Origin: Oopsacas minuta
Taxonomy: Eukaryota > Porifera > Hexactinellida > Lyssacinosida > Leucopsacidae
Assembly (NCBI GenBank): GCA_024704765.1
Contig: JAKMXF010000010.1
Location: 1-57,827, forward strand
Direction of reading: 5' to 3'
DNA length: 57,827 nucleotides
The notes below the pieces were generated by a model that was not told the origin of the DNA, did no database searches, and saw only the letters and a program-made list of their open reading frames with translations. The translations under genes were made by a program, and so were the position numbers. Position 1 is the stretch's first letter, and each line of letters starts with the position of its first letter. This document shows positions 30,990 to 41,454 of the stretch, piece after piece.

Positions 30990-31337
30990 ATGGCTCCTAA
31001 TCTGTGGGCGGATAAATACAATATCAAGGGACACTGGGGCTATACCACATCTACTCTAGACTGGTGTGAGGAGAACTATATCGTGTTATTTTATGTCGCA
31101 GAGTTCTGGAATACAATTAGCAATGTTTTATTAGTTATTCTTCCGTTATGTTTAATATATTCATAGTATATACAGAAATTTGCCTTTATTCACATTCTGG
31201 CTGTATTCTCAGTATTTACTGTTGGAATAGGTTCTGTTCTCTTTCATGGCACTCTCCTCTATCATATGCAAATGATGGAACATGGTTACATGTGTATTTA
31301 TTTACAATATTTTCGAATAGAGCAATATAATAAATAA
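30990..31337 (+). pseudogene. ACER-like: Alkaline ceramidase N-terminal fragment
   Basis: Alkaline ceramidases are seven-pass ER/Golgi enzymes that hydrolyse ceramide. ATG at 30990 opens [20 protein letters not shown] then [20 protein letters not shown], the family's hallmark N-terminus including the Glu pair used for metal binding. A TAG at 31164-31166 interrupts; the same frame continues IQKFAFIHILAVFSVFTVGI then GSVLFHGTLLYHMQMME, matching the next family block (GMGSWCFHMTL-YEMQLLDE). After MQMME homology is lost and the frame ends at 31335. About 40 percent of the enzyme is represented, with one nonsense codon. No intron with correct phase removes the stop. Confidence 0.75.
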
Positions 31338-31437
31338 GTATGTTCTATATATATTGATAACAAACTTGATGCTATACAAACAAACAGCAATTTCCAAATT
31401 TTTATTTATTCACAATTAAGGTAGTATACGTATACTC

Positions 31438-31714
31438 ATGACTTATAGTGGTGTGAATAGAAGCACCTCTGATCTCACGGCAGAAGACAATTACTATGGA
31501 GAGGGACAGGAGGCATATCAATCTGAGCTGAGACAGAGTAGCATATCACCTGAGGTATCTGAATTTCTTTACAACACAAGAGGAAGTACAAGATAAACAG
31601 AGGAAAGGAGAGCTATCTCGTCTCTATGATAACTACTTCTACCTATCTGATAAGTACTATCAGTTGTATCGCTGGCCGACAGTGGAGGAGGTGAGCAGAC
31701 ACGTGAACATAGAC
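31438..31714 (+). pseudogene. EIF3L-like: eIF3 subunit L N-terminal fragment, cut by a hAT element
   Basis: ATG at 31438 opens MTYSGVNRSTSDLTAEDNYY. The text GEGQEAYQSELRQSSISPEV then SEFLYN resembles the start of eIF3L (Ile-Pro-Glu-Val plus the following helix). One base is lost near 31577, after which the frame reads EEVQDKQRKGELSRLYDNYF, then LYRWPTVEEVSRHVNIDA. This parallels the eIF3L segment that runs YE-S-L...WP-AE-VA-V-ND before VFLILYKELYYRHIYA. The continuation is replaced at about 31714 by the hAT element. Identification is from a short, moderately conserved stretch. Confidence 0.55.
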
Positions 31715-33321
31715 GCCAGAACTAGCAGTTTTGCTACTTTCCACAAATTGGGAAATTTATTTCGTCCTGCGATTGCAATCCAAAATCTTTCATACCCCAT
31801 CATTGTAAAATGAGCTTTTTCCTCGCAATCACTTTGCAAGTCCATCAACTCTTCCTGCAAATAGAGTGGAACTGTTGGGGCAGCCACACAGAAAGGGTCA
31901 ATTAGCCAATGAGGCGGTTCAAGTTCCAACAAGTCAGTGAATCGCTTGATCATATCCGCTTTCAGTACTTCAAGATGTTCACAATATGCTAGCAAATCGT
32001 CATCTGAAATTTGGAGTCCTGCTAGGTGAGGGAACTGGTAAAATTCTCGTCGAGCGATATTTTGTTTAAATAACGTTAGTTTCCCTATGAAGGAGCTGAC
32101 AACAGTTTTACACTTGACCAGAGTGACTAAATTGCCTTGTAGTTGCAAGTTGATTGCGTTGAACTTATCAAAAATGTCAGTCAAGTAAGCTACATCTGAT
32201 TTGGCTGCACTGACAAGCTGCATTAACTGCGGGTTCTCTTCCTCTAAAAATTCTAAAATCGTGTCGAAAAGACTGTAGAACCGACTGAGACACTTTCCTT
32301 TTGAGAGCCACCTCACTTTTGTGTGCAAAAGCAGACGTTCAAATTCAGTTTCGTTTTCGTGACATATTTGGCGAAATATTCTTTCCTTGACTGCGGAAGC
32401 TTTGATTTTATTAATAACAGTAATGACGATATGCAATGAGTTGTGCAAGCGACCACTTAGATGTTTTGCTACCAAATGTTCTCGATGGACGACGCAGTGA
32501 ATAGCGAAAACCTCAGGCACAGCATTTTTCCAGTACGAAATGAAACCACGATGCCTACCAACCATAGCTGGCGCCCCATCTGTTGCACAAGCAATGATAT
32601 TATTCATGGGAATTTCCTTTTCCTGAAAGAAATTTTCCACCACTTTGTAGATAGATTCACCTTTTGTATCAGTTACTAGTGGTCTAGCAAACAACATTTC
32701 TTCAACCATTATTCCTTCGAGAATATATCGGACATATGCAAGGAGCAGTGCTTCGTTACCTGGCAATGTGGATTCGTCAATTTGAAGAGAAAATTCCGTT
32801 GTTTTAAGTATAGTGTATAGTGTTTTCTCAACATCACTAGCCATCAAATTTATTCTCCTAGCCACAGTATCATTGCTTAACGGAATGGACTTAATCACAC
32901 TTCGCCCATCTGAATGCATAACAGTTGTAACTGCTTCCTGGATTGCAGGTAAAATGAGGTTTTCACCCATTGTATGTGGCTTACCAGATTTTGCGATTAG
33001 TAACGAAATGTTATAGGAGACAACCAAACCATCAATGTTTTGTCTATCTATTTTTCCAAATATTCCGCCCATTGTTTTTCGGCTGTCTCTCATTTTAATG
33101 AAGAATTGCACATCTTTCTCTACCTTATCACTGTGGCGCGATTTCAGATGATCAATCATTCTTGCCGGCTTCATTCCCTCATTAGAAAATACTTGTTCGC
33201 ACAACAAACACATTGGGAGTTGTTGATTGGAAGGAGATTTAACAAATCCGTATTTGATATAATCAGCACTATACTGTCTACACTTCTTTTTACTATTCAT
33301 TTCTTCGATCGAGTTTATCAA
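31660..33321 (-). CDS. hAT transposase (ZBED5/SCAND3-like), C-terminally truncated
   Basis: A continuous 553-codon frame from ATG at 33321. It has a BED-type zinc finger (CLLCEQVFSN...HLKSRHSD), the linker TMGENLILPAIQEAV and the hAT catalytic core (FSLQIDEST, then VTDTKGESIYKVVENFFQEK, then CATDGAPAMVGRHRGFISYW, then HCVVHREHLVAKHL). Then comes KVRWLSKGKCLSRFYSL and the long insertion domain. Homology ends at LWKVAKLLVLA; the last 16 codons are read from the eIF3L fragment. The hAT dimerisation segment is lost, which normally abolishes transposition. The unbroken frame suggests a recent arrival or domestication-style retention; loss of the C-terminus argues for the former. Confidence 0.85.
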   Translation of the reverse strand: MINSIEEMNSKKKCRQYSADYIKYGFVKSPSNQQLPMCLLCEQVFSNEGMKPARMIDHLKSRHSDKVEKDVQFFIKMRDSRKTMGGIFGKIDRQNIDGLVVSYNISLLIAKSGKPHTMGENLILPAIQEAVTTVMHSDGRSVIKSIPLSNDTVARRINLMASDVEKTLYTILKTTEFSLQIDESTLPGNEALLLAYVRYILEGIMVEEMLFARPLVTDTKGESIYKVVENFFQEKEIPMNNIIACATDGAPAMVGRHRGFISYWKNAVPEVFAIHCVVHREHLVAKHLSGRLHNSLHIVITVINKIKASAVKERIFRQICHENETEFERLLLHTKVRWLSKGKCLSRFYSLFDTILEFLEEENPQLMQLVSAAKSDVAYLTDIFDKFNAINLQLQGNLVTLVKCKTVVSSFIGKLTLFKQNIARREFYQFPHLAGLQISDDDLLAYCEHLEVLKADMIKRFTDLLELEPPHWLIDPFCVAAPTVPLYLQEELMDLQSDCEEKAHFTMMGYERFWIAIAGRNKFPNLWKVAKLLVLASMFTCLLTSSTVGQRYN

Positions 33322-33730
33322 TTCCTTTCGGTTTAGATTTCTACGTATGTATTTATATTGAAATTAAACAGATTACTAACTATTACGAAGTTTACATTTG
33401 TTTGAAGAACAATGATAATTATATTTCGATTAGGGAAGCCATAGACATTATAACAAAAGAATTCTTCATTAATTTTTAAGGATTAGCTGTTGTTAATAAT
33501 CACCAAGAGTATTACCACTGTAAAGGGCTTTGATAATTGAAGTATTTGCTAGCACCTATTGTTAATGAATAATGGGGAATATGATACCACTTTTTTTGAC
33601 CTGAGGTCGTATCTCTGTTTCGCTTTCTATAACCCACAGCGCCCCCCCAGCGCCCCCTTGCTGCGTGGCCGCCCCCTACAACCCTTCAGCGCCCCCCAGG
33701 GGGCTCTAGGGCCCACTTTGAGAAACACTG
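31716..33730 (-). mobile_element. hAT element, 3' truncated
   Basis: The 5' terminus is at 33730, where the minus strand starts CAGTGTTTCTCAAAGTGGGC, the classic end of Charlie/Buster-type hAT elements. About 33322-33730 is a non-coding leader with a GC-rich stretch of GGGGGCGCTG motifs. The other end is missing: sequence passes directly into the eIF3L fragment at about 31716. At 33731 the P-element copy resumes, so the hAT 5' end marks the left limit of the large duplication. Confidence 0.8.
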
Positions 33731-34923
33731 ATGTAGACTATTAGAAAGAAGTTTCTTCAACAGTTGTACTCGAGGTAATGCAATAGCACCAGATTTTCGT
33801 AGCATTCTATACGCAGCTGGTGAAATGTTATGAAGTTCAGCAGCAAGAACATAAAGATTTGTATCAAAACGACGGGCTTTTGGTGCAGTAAGTAACAACC
33901 AGAGCTGAGCATACAAAAATTGATAATGGGGAAGTTCAGAGCAACACATACGACCCAATTCCTCAAGGGCACTTTTCACTTAGTCTGTGTCTTTGAATTC
34001 GTACTCTGGAATACTCGTTAAAATGCTATTGAATTGTGACCATTTGCTGATGAGGCTATTCTTCTGTAGGAAACCAGATTTGGAAAAATACGATTTGGGT
34101 ATTTCCTTTCCATTTTTCTCAACACATTTAAGGAATCAAAATCCAAATGGTGATTTCACAAGTTGTAAATGTAGAAACTGGACGACTGAACGTCCTTGTG
34201 CGTCAGTTTTGGACATGTAAACATCATCACCATCATGAATAATAAGATGATTTTGGAGAGAGGCTGTTGGATGACTGTACAAACAGAATCAAAGTCACCA
34301 AATGATCAAGAGCGTTAGTTCTAAGGTCTTCATTTCTGGCACGTACTTCTGCCGAAGAACTTGCTTTAAACAGGACTTTGGGACACCAGGGAAAATGGAT
34401 GGAGGTTGGCTAGGTCGTTTACCACCTTTAACTGTGACCCATTCACAGTCAAAATGATGGTAACAAGCATATATTTGGCTGAGTTGTAACAGACTGGAGC
34501 GTTCATTTGGCATAGCATCAATCCAACCATCTCGCTCATCTTCATCACTTGGAAATTGTACTACTTTTGTGTATGGTTCACACCTGTAATTTCCACGACA
34601 TCCAAGTACGTTACGCTTCTCAGGCATTATAAAGTAAATACCAACACCACCTTTCAAATGCAGTTGTAAATTGGATGATTCCCAGCACCAGAAATGCTAG
34701 TAAAGCTACAATACAAACCTGAAAAAAAAACATAATACAGCGGCATGAGCTACGGACAGCCTCAGGTGACGCCAGGTGACGCCAGGAGCGGCGATAAAGC
34801 GAAAGCTTTCCATGACCTGTCATGTTTATTACGCAATGACGTCGTTGCGTCATGATACAGTGGGACCCAAGTTCAGTAATCTGAGATTGCCAGATACTAG
34901 TCCTTCTATTTATGGAGTCTATG
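33731..34923 (-). pseudogene. P-element copy 2, THAP-side third only
   Basis: It carries the same terminal inverted repeat at 34890-34923 and the same flanking CCCTGTAT. The THAP frame starts at ATG 34627 (MPEKRNVLGCRGNYRCEPYT) and is open through CEWVTVKGGKRPSQPPSIFP and CLKQ to 34295. Unlike the copy at 13858, its Tyr codon is intact, so a THAP domain of about 90 residues could be made. The catalytic domain is cut off by the hAT element at 33730. Confidence 0.8.
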
Positions 34924-35060
34924 CCCTGTATGTAAAATGTATTGGGTTAATTCAAAATGAAAAAATGAAAAATATTAACTCATCATCGCTAGTACTGTAG
35001 GGTAGTCCTCCTACAAACATTTTCGATCGGTCATTTATAAGTGGTTTCGATTTGTACAAA
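34924..35060 (-). pseudogene. RRM exon 1 fragment in duplication copy 2
   Basis: Same fragment as 17122-17250, with the same broken ATGAGT donor. This shows that the RRM exon 1 copy, the mariner/P insertions and the donor loss all preceded the 3.8-kb duplication. Confidence 0.75.
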
Positions 35061-35063
35061 CCA

Positions 35064-35342
35064 TAGAATTATCACTTAATTCATATCCAAGTTCTAAAGA
35101 AGTACATAACATATCTATGCAGAAATCGTTTCCACTTATGAACGGTATCGTGGGGGCCTGAAGGAATGTGAAACACTGCAACACCACTAATGTACCACTG
35201 GATACTAGCATGATCATACTGATGTTGCAGTGTTTCACATTCCTTCAGGCCCCCATGATACCGTTCATAAGTGGAAACGATTTCTGCATAGATATGTTAT
35301 GTACTTCTTTAGAACTTGGATATGAATTAAGTGATAATTCTA
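35064..35342. repeat. 113-bp inverted repeat, copy 2, spacer flipped
   Basis: Arms 35064-35176 and 35230-35342, with one mismatch (GTATCGTGGG versus its partner CCCATGATAC). The spacer 35177-35229 is the reverse complement of 17367-17419 with two differences. Confidence 0.95.
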
Positions 35343-35369
35343 CGATTGAGGATTAATTTATCATTACGT

Positions 35370-36305
35370 AATTATGAATTATATTATAGATCTTCACACA
35401 ATGAAAACACTTTGGTTTCTGCTAAGCACTTTGATTCTGATGATATAGTTGACACGCAAACTCATCTTAAAATTGATGGTCAAACGAAGATACGATCAAT
35501 AAAGGCTACATTGAAGAAATGTCCAATTCCTAAATATCTTCCTGGTTACCCTGATCGTCTTAAAGATCACGCTATTAAATATCCAAGGCTTGATAGAGAC
35601 AATTAGATCGTGATTACAGATCCAAGTATGTCAAGTTGTGTCAAATATTCGACTTGTAGTATTATATGTTTTATGGTATTGTACTATATAGGCAACTAAA
35701 CAGTGCGTTGATGGATATGAAGAAGAGCAGAGGAAATTCTTCGTCTCTAGTTGATGTATTTGAAGAAGAGCAGAGGAAATTCATCGTCTCTAGTTGATGT
35801 ATTTGAAGAAGAGCAGAGGAAATTCATCGTCTCTAGTTGATGTATTTGAGGAAGAGCAGAGGAAATTCTTCGTCTCTAGTTGATATATTTGAGGAAGAGC
35901 AGAGGAAATTCTTCGTCTCTAGTTGATGTATTTGAAGAAGAGCAGAGGAAATTCATCGTCTATAGTTTCGATGACATAAACACTAAATAATGTGACGTGG
36001 AGATCCCCCAAGAATGAGAAGTTTGGAATATGGTTGATGTAATTAGCATCGTCCATCTGACAACAAAGAGTTATTTTCTGTACAAGATAGTTTCAAGCAT
36101 TGCTCTACCAAAACTTGTAGAATATATGACTGGAGAATGCGGATTCTCTTATGTATTATCATCTTTTATACATAATACTCCATTTGAACACCATTTTGGA
36201 GTACTTACACAGATGTCAGGGTCAAACTATGATTTTTCTGTATGCCAAGTACTAGAAAGTAAAAGGGGTACTAAACTGGCCGAATATACTCAATTTCTAT
36301 CATAG
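35370..36305 (+). pseudogene. Decayed THAP-type transposase, copy 2
   Basis: Same remnant as 17560-18500. The C-terminal block has a longer open frame here (36030-36305, ...FIHNTPFEHHFGVLTQMSGS...). The THAP-like half is at 35376-35606. Confidence 0.4.
35722..35979. repeat. 43-bp tandem repeat, six units, copy 2
   Basis: Units start at 35722, 35765, 35808, 35851, 35894 and 35937. The pattern of TTC/ATC and GAGG/GAAG variants differs from copy 1, so the arrays have changed since duplication without changing unit number. Confidence 0.95.
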
Positions 36306-36374
36306 GAAAAATTGTGATCGTAAAGATAGAGGCTTCTTTACAGAATTTATCAGTACATTTCCAATCAACAAGAA

Positions 36375-36970
36375 TCTGGGTGGGGAGAGCCTACTATAAC
36401 AGACTGGTAGAACTCCCTCAGAGACCTATGTGTTGAAGAATTTTTAGTCAATCCTCAACCAATTGGAGGGCCTGGGCATATTGTAGAAATAGATGAATCA
36501 AAGTTTGGACATCGAAAGTATTAAAGAGGTCGTATGCTATCAGGTCAATGTGTATTTGGAGGGATAGATAGAGAAACATAGGATACCTTTATGATACATG
36601 TTCAAGACAGGTTGGCTGCAACATCAATCCCTCTCATCCAGAGATATATTCTTCCGGGCACTACCATACTTTCTGACGAATGGGCTTCGTATAATTCTAT
36701 CCCTGCTGCAAGTTTCAGCATCTCACCGTCAACCATAGTTTCAATTTTGTTGACCCTACTACAGGCGTACATACACAAACAGCTGAGAGTATATGTGGTG
36801 GTGCGGAGAAACGGCTGAGGAATTGCATGACTACTAACCCCATACTTTTAGATACTCACTTATCTGAAGTTTGTTGGCAGAAAGAATATGGACGAGGTAG
36901 TTTCTCCAACCTTATCATGGAATAAGGAAACAATATCCAGTTGTCTAACTGTTTTGATAGTTATCAGTAA
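36375..36970 (+). pseudogene. Merlin transposase remnant, copy 2
   Basis: Same frame and shared stops as 18560-19160, with EIDESKFGHRKY in place of EFDESKFGHRKY. One further stop, TAG, replaces an AAG Lys codon near 36579. Confidence 0.8.
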
Positions 36971-37497
36971 CCTGTAATTAGTATCATACTTCTGCTTTGG
37001 TGTTTCTTTTGTAGCAGTACTTGTTATATTGTAGATTTGTAGTTAAAGTAGTAGATAGAAAGCTTAATACTAATTAGTTACTCCAAATATAACTACTACC
37101 CATAGTATTATATCCAGCCATGGGATGTAATATATATATAATATTCTGTCCACTATTATAAGTAGAAATCCATGAAAACTTTGTTCCAACATTACTAAGG
37201 CACCTGGAGAGAAGCTGGATCAATAACTATGCGATTGAATAGTACATGAATTGTTTCTAACATTGATACGAACACAAACGAAAGATCAAAATTGGTTTGC
37301 CAAGGCCGGAATAATACAAATTGAACTACGATTAAAGGAAACAGAATATATGCAAATATTGCGTCATATCGGGAATTCCATTAACTAGGTTCGAATTATC
37401 GATGTCCCACAGTAGAAAATATTCAATGCAATGTTGCACTGTAGAATATTTAGTGTTGCAGACGGAATTATGTAATAACCAGCTTTCCTTTAAAGTA

Positions 37498-38823
37498 CAA
37501 GGGGATTTCAAGTAGTTCGTAACCCTAGCTATTGCTATCATTGTTTATCCACATGTATTTACTATTTGCATCTAATTTATAGCTTAGATTTTCGTCTATT
37601 TAGGACACTATACTTTGTGGAAATTGATTTGATATTTTTTGAGATACACCCTTTTGAAGATAGGTTATAGCAACCACAGAGGAATTTATGGCTTCAAAAT
37701 CTAATGAATTTCTACTTGAACAAAGAGCATACATCAAAATCCGCTCATTACTCGGCGATACGCCAAGGAATATCCACCAAGATTTAGTACAGGTATATGG
37801 TGGGGAGGCCTGTTCGGAATCAACCGTTAAGAAGTGGAGTCTACGTTTTCGTGAAGGTAGGGTGTCGGTTGAAGATGACCCTCGGATGGGGCAACCTATA
37901 ATTGCTACCACTGCAAACAATATTGCTCTTGTAGCCGAAATGTGTGACTCTGATCCCCATATTACGATAGAGCAGTTAGCTACCAGCCTAACTTTGTCAA
38001 CGGGAAGTGTTCATGCAATTCTGACCAAGCATCTTGGTATGTCCAAGGTTTGCTCACGTTGGGTCCCATATTTGTTGAATCAGACTCAAAAGAAGACCCG
38101 GGTGAGAATTGCAAAAAAAACTGCTCGAAAAGTATGATCAATGTGATGAGAGGCGACTATTTGAAATATGTACCGGTGATGAGACGTGGATAAGATATTC
38201 AGAGCCAACTCGCAAAGAACAGAACAAGGTATGGATTGTAAAAGGGAGTTCTCCCCCAGCACTACCAAGACCGGATCATTGGGCCACCAAAGTAATGTAC
38301 ACCATATTTTTCGATGCACATGGTCCAGTCTGCCAAATCTGTACTCCTAAGGGGCAAACAGTTACCGGGCACTTTTATGCAACAGTTGTTCTTCCGGAAA
38401 TCGAAAAACATTACATTGAACGTCGGCCAGGGTCTTAGAGAGGAATCAAAATTTTGCATGATAATGCCAGACCGCACAAATCTAAGGAAGTCAAGGAAAA
38501 GATTGCTTCTATAGGTCTTGAGGAATTGGAACATCCACCCTATAGCCCTGACCTAGCACCTTGCGACTTCTGGCTATTCGATGGGCTCAAAAAGCACCTA
38601 GCAGGTACAGTTTTTGGAGAACGGATGCAAATTGGAAGGGCCATCCAACGGTACCTCAGAGACATACCACAAGAAGAGTATAAAAAAACATTTTTCAAGT
38701 GGATAGAGCGTTTAAAGCTTGTAGTTGAGCACAAGGGAGACTACTTTGAACATTTATAGTAGCATTTGAGGCTTATCTCACTTATATAATACAAATATTC
38801 TAAGAGTTACGAATTAACCCAGC
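37498..38823 (+). mobile_element. Mariner element 2
   Basis: It is inserted at TA (37496-37497), exactly where similarity to copy 1 of the duplication ends. The left end contains AGTTCGTAACCCTAG; the right end contains, on the reverse strand, AATTCGTAACTCTTAG, giving imperfect terminal repeats. The right limit (about 38823) is approximate. Length about 1.33 kb. Confidence 0.75.
37688..38759 (+). pseudogene. Mariner transposase 2, two lesions from intact
   Basis: A Tc1/mariner DDD transposase of about 355 residues. The N-terminal HTH part is 37688-38137 (YIKIRSLLGDTPRNIHQDLV, WSLRFREGRVSVEDDPRMGQ). A one-base shift in a poly-A run near 38115 moves the frame. The catalytic part follows: TGDETWIRYSEP, then after a TAG at 38436-38438 ILHDNARPHKS and YSPDLAPCDFWLFDGLKKHL. 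All three catalytic Asp residues (TGDE, HDNA, PCDF) are present. The frame ends cleanly at 38757-38759. It is the best preserved of the three mariners here but still cannot be translated as one protein. Confidence 0.9.
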
Positions 38824-38879
38824 TAAGACTATGTGAAAAAAGACCACGTAAATGGACTAGGTGGAGTAAAAAATCTTGG

Positions 38880-39745
38880 GGTACGAACATACCCCACTCA
38901 GTATATATTCGCACTTTGTATTTGGGGTACGAACATACCCCACTCAGTATATATTCGCACTTTGTATTTGGGGTACGAATATACCCCACTCAGTATGTAT
39001 TCGCACTTTGTATTTGGGGTTTGAATATACCCCACTCAGTATATATTCGCTCTTTGTATTTGGGGTACGAATATACCCCACTCAGTATATATTCGCACTT
39101 TGTATTTGGGTACGAATATGCCCCACTCAGTATATATTCGCACTTTGTATTTGGGTACGAATATACCCCACTCAGTATATATTCGCACTTTGTATTTGGG
39201 CTACGAATATACCCCACTCAGTATATATTCGCACTTTATATTTGGGTACGAATATACCCCACTCAGTATATATTCGCACTTTGTATTTGGGTACGAATAT
39301 GCCCCACTCAGTATATATTCGCACTTTGTATTTGGGTACGAATATACCCCACTCAGTATATATTCGCACTTTGTATTTGGGCTACGAATAGACCCCACTC
39401 AGTATATATTCGCACTTTATATTTGGGTACGAATATGCCCCACTCAGTATATATTCACACTTTATATTTGGGTACGAATATGCCCCACTCAGTATATATT
39501 CGCACTTTGTATTTGGGGTACAAATATACCCCACTCAGTATATATTCGCACTTTGTAATTGGGGTACAAATATACCCCACTCAGTATATATTCGCACTTT
39601 GTAATTGGGGTACAAATATACCCCACTCAGTATATATTCGCACTTTGTATTTGGGGTACAAATATACCCCACTCAGTATATATTCGCACTTTGTATTTGG
39701 GGTACAAATATACCCCACTCAGTATATATTCGCACTTTGTATTAA
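38880..39745. repeat. 46-bp satellite array, 19 units
   Basis: Nineteen copies of a 45-46-bp unit of the form GGGGTACGAATATACCCC + ACTCAGTATATATTCG + CACTTTGTATTT. Each unit contains the palindrome GGGGTA-cgaata-TACCCC. The first units have GGGGTACGAACATACC, the middle ones lose one G (45 bp) and the last ones change to GTACAAATATACC. This gradient suggests local unit-by-unit expansion. The array is free of stops in several frames, so it yields long but meaningless open frames. Confidence 0.97.
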
Positions 39746-39859
39746 GCTTTAGTGAACCCGACGTAAGCAGAGCTTAAATTCTTGATTCGTTTGGTTGTAG
39801 CCCTTGCATCCACAACTTGCATACAACTTGTTTCACAACCCTTCATTTGCAAGTATGAT

Positions 39860-40400
39860 GTCCATGCAGAAGAACTTGTCCTAAAACATACAGAGAAAGA
39901 CGCATAATATACTGTCTGACGAACAACTTAACTGCTTGGCCCTGAAAGTCAATCAGATCGACTTGTCCTCGAGATCCAACTTTGTTTGTCAGTATTGGAT
40001 GAGTACCTTTATTTTTCAGCGATTTTCGGCATTTCTGAAGCTGGCCTTCCTGACAGATTCAGGCAAATGCCATAACAATGTTCCCCGAAAAAGCCTGCAT
40101 TAGTTGAGCAAAGAGTCGATCTCTTCCCAGATGTCTTCCTCCTTTCGAATGAACTATTTTACAGAGATCAAACAACTCCTCTTTAGCGATGGTTCTCAGT
40201 GGATTAGGTGAGTGTAATTCAAGCAAAAAATTGGTGTTCAGTAACTCTGAACATGAACTTCTTTTTGTTGCTATAGTATCTCTGTCGTTCTGCTCCTTTG
40301 TACTTGGAAAAAGTAAGAGAAAGAATATTCGAATTTCAACAATTTCGTCAGTTGTTACTACAGTTAAAAATGGAGTTGAAACTTCTTAAATACACTGATA
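39860..40400 (-). pseudogene. Integrase-like transposon protein (KRBA2/Ginger-like), decayed
   Basis: The minus strand reads EELFDLCKIVHSKGGRHLGR then DRLFAQL, the zinc-binding HH-type N-terminus of GPY/KRBA2-like integrases (HxxxGHxGRD pattern). Then it reads LTNKVGSRGQVDLIDFQGQA, where QVDLID carries the first catalytic Asp of the DDE core. The cysteine pair expected between them (CQ-C) is only partly readable in another frame. The rest of the core is absent. Frames are broken. Confidence 0.55.
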
Positions 40401-41454
40401 AAATTCATCTTCCCGATGGCACATCTTCACTCAAATTTCGTTGATATGTAACAATGTAATACATTAACTTTCTTGTTGGGCCTCATGTATGTAAAACAAA
40501 TGCAGAAATCACTACCCACAATGTATTTACATATTTAATACTATTTTGGTTCCTTCACGAATTGTGAGTTTATTCATCCAAAGGTTTCGGCGTTAATAAC
40601 TGTTGACGCTAAACAAGTAGACACTTAGTTGACAGTTGACAAGTGTAATATTTTCGTCACAGTTTCAGTCATCACATTTGTAAGCGATCCTCCGCTTTAG
40701 ACAATTGTATCATTGTAAGGATATCGTAATCGAACATTAAAACCAACCATGAGACAGTAAGAAAGCACTTCGCCTGGCGGAACGCGTTTCAGGCATAACC
40801 CGTTTCGCATGCAAATCCATTTCGCCTGCAACATATGCACTAACCAGCTTAAATATTTCAACAAAGCTCAGTATACAATTATATATCCTGGAAATAATTG
40901 AAATCTACGGGTCTCTATCACCACGGTATGTATATTTTGAAATTTTCTGTAAATCCTTTTGATATATTAGCATTTTACATTTGTGCCACATGGCACAACC
41001 CAAATAATGTTTGAGCCACTTCAAAGATTGATAAATATGTTTAAAAACTCGTCATATTCCCAACTATACAAATATTTCCTAATTAGGTTTGAGAATCTCA
41101 AATGGTTTAATTCAGCTTCCCGTTCTGATTCTAGTGATGTGTCACGTCTGCCACAGTTGCACAAAAATTAACATGCAAATAAATCAACGAAATTCGAAAT
41201 TATAATCCTAAGCTAATACAGACCCATAGATTCGAATATACTATCAGAAATGTTCCACCTCATTTGTATCTTGTGCAATTACTAATTGGATATGGAAGTA
41301 GCACATTATCTTTTTAATGAGCAGAGTGTTACTAGAATATAAGTAAATTTCAAAGGCATTCAGAAATTAGGTTAGGATGATGTATACTACAGAGTTATAT
41401 AGTAATATCAGTAATTTTTTCGTATGCTTTCACAAAAATTCGCGTATAGCCGTA
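40400..41454. other. AT-rich spacer with one unassigned small frame
   Basis: A 62-codon frame at 40983-41171 (MPHGTTQIMFEPLQRLINMF..., ending LPQLHKN) begins near GTGCCACATGGCAC and has a normal amino-acid mix, but no acceptor or relative was found. At 40770-40825 three short copies of (T)TTCGCCTGGC / TTTCAGGC / TTTCGC(A/C)TGCA occur. Nothing else is recognised. Confidence 0.3.

Larger units (their letters stand above)
33731..37497. repeat. Segmental duplication, copy 2 (about 3.8 kb)
   Basis: Direct-orientation partner of 15909-19686. The order of components is the same. Differences include a 24-bp insertion at 33840-33863, a repaired Tyr codon in the THAP domain, loss of about 35 bp near 34320-34360, and an inverted spacer in the long inverted repeat. 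The right edge is the TA at 37496-37497 where mariner 2 inserted. Confidence 0.95.

Noticed and set aside
38876-39777. Several long open frames (up to 278 codons) on both strands with repeating IPHSVYIRTLYLG-like text
   Set aside because: They are by-products of a 46-bp satellite that contains no stop codons; no start context, splice sites or protein family.
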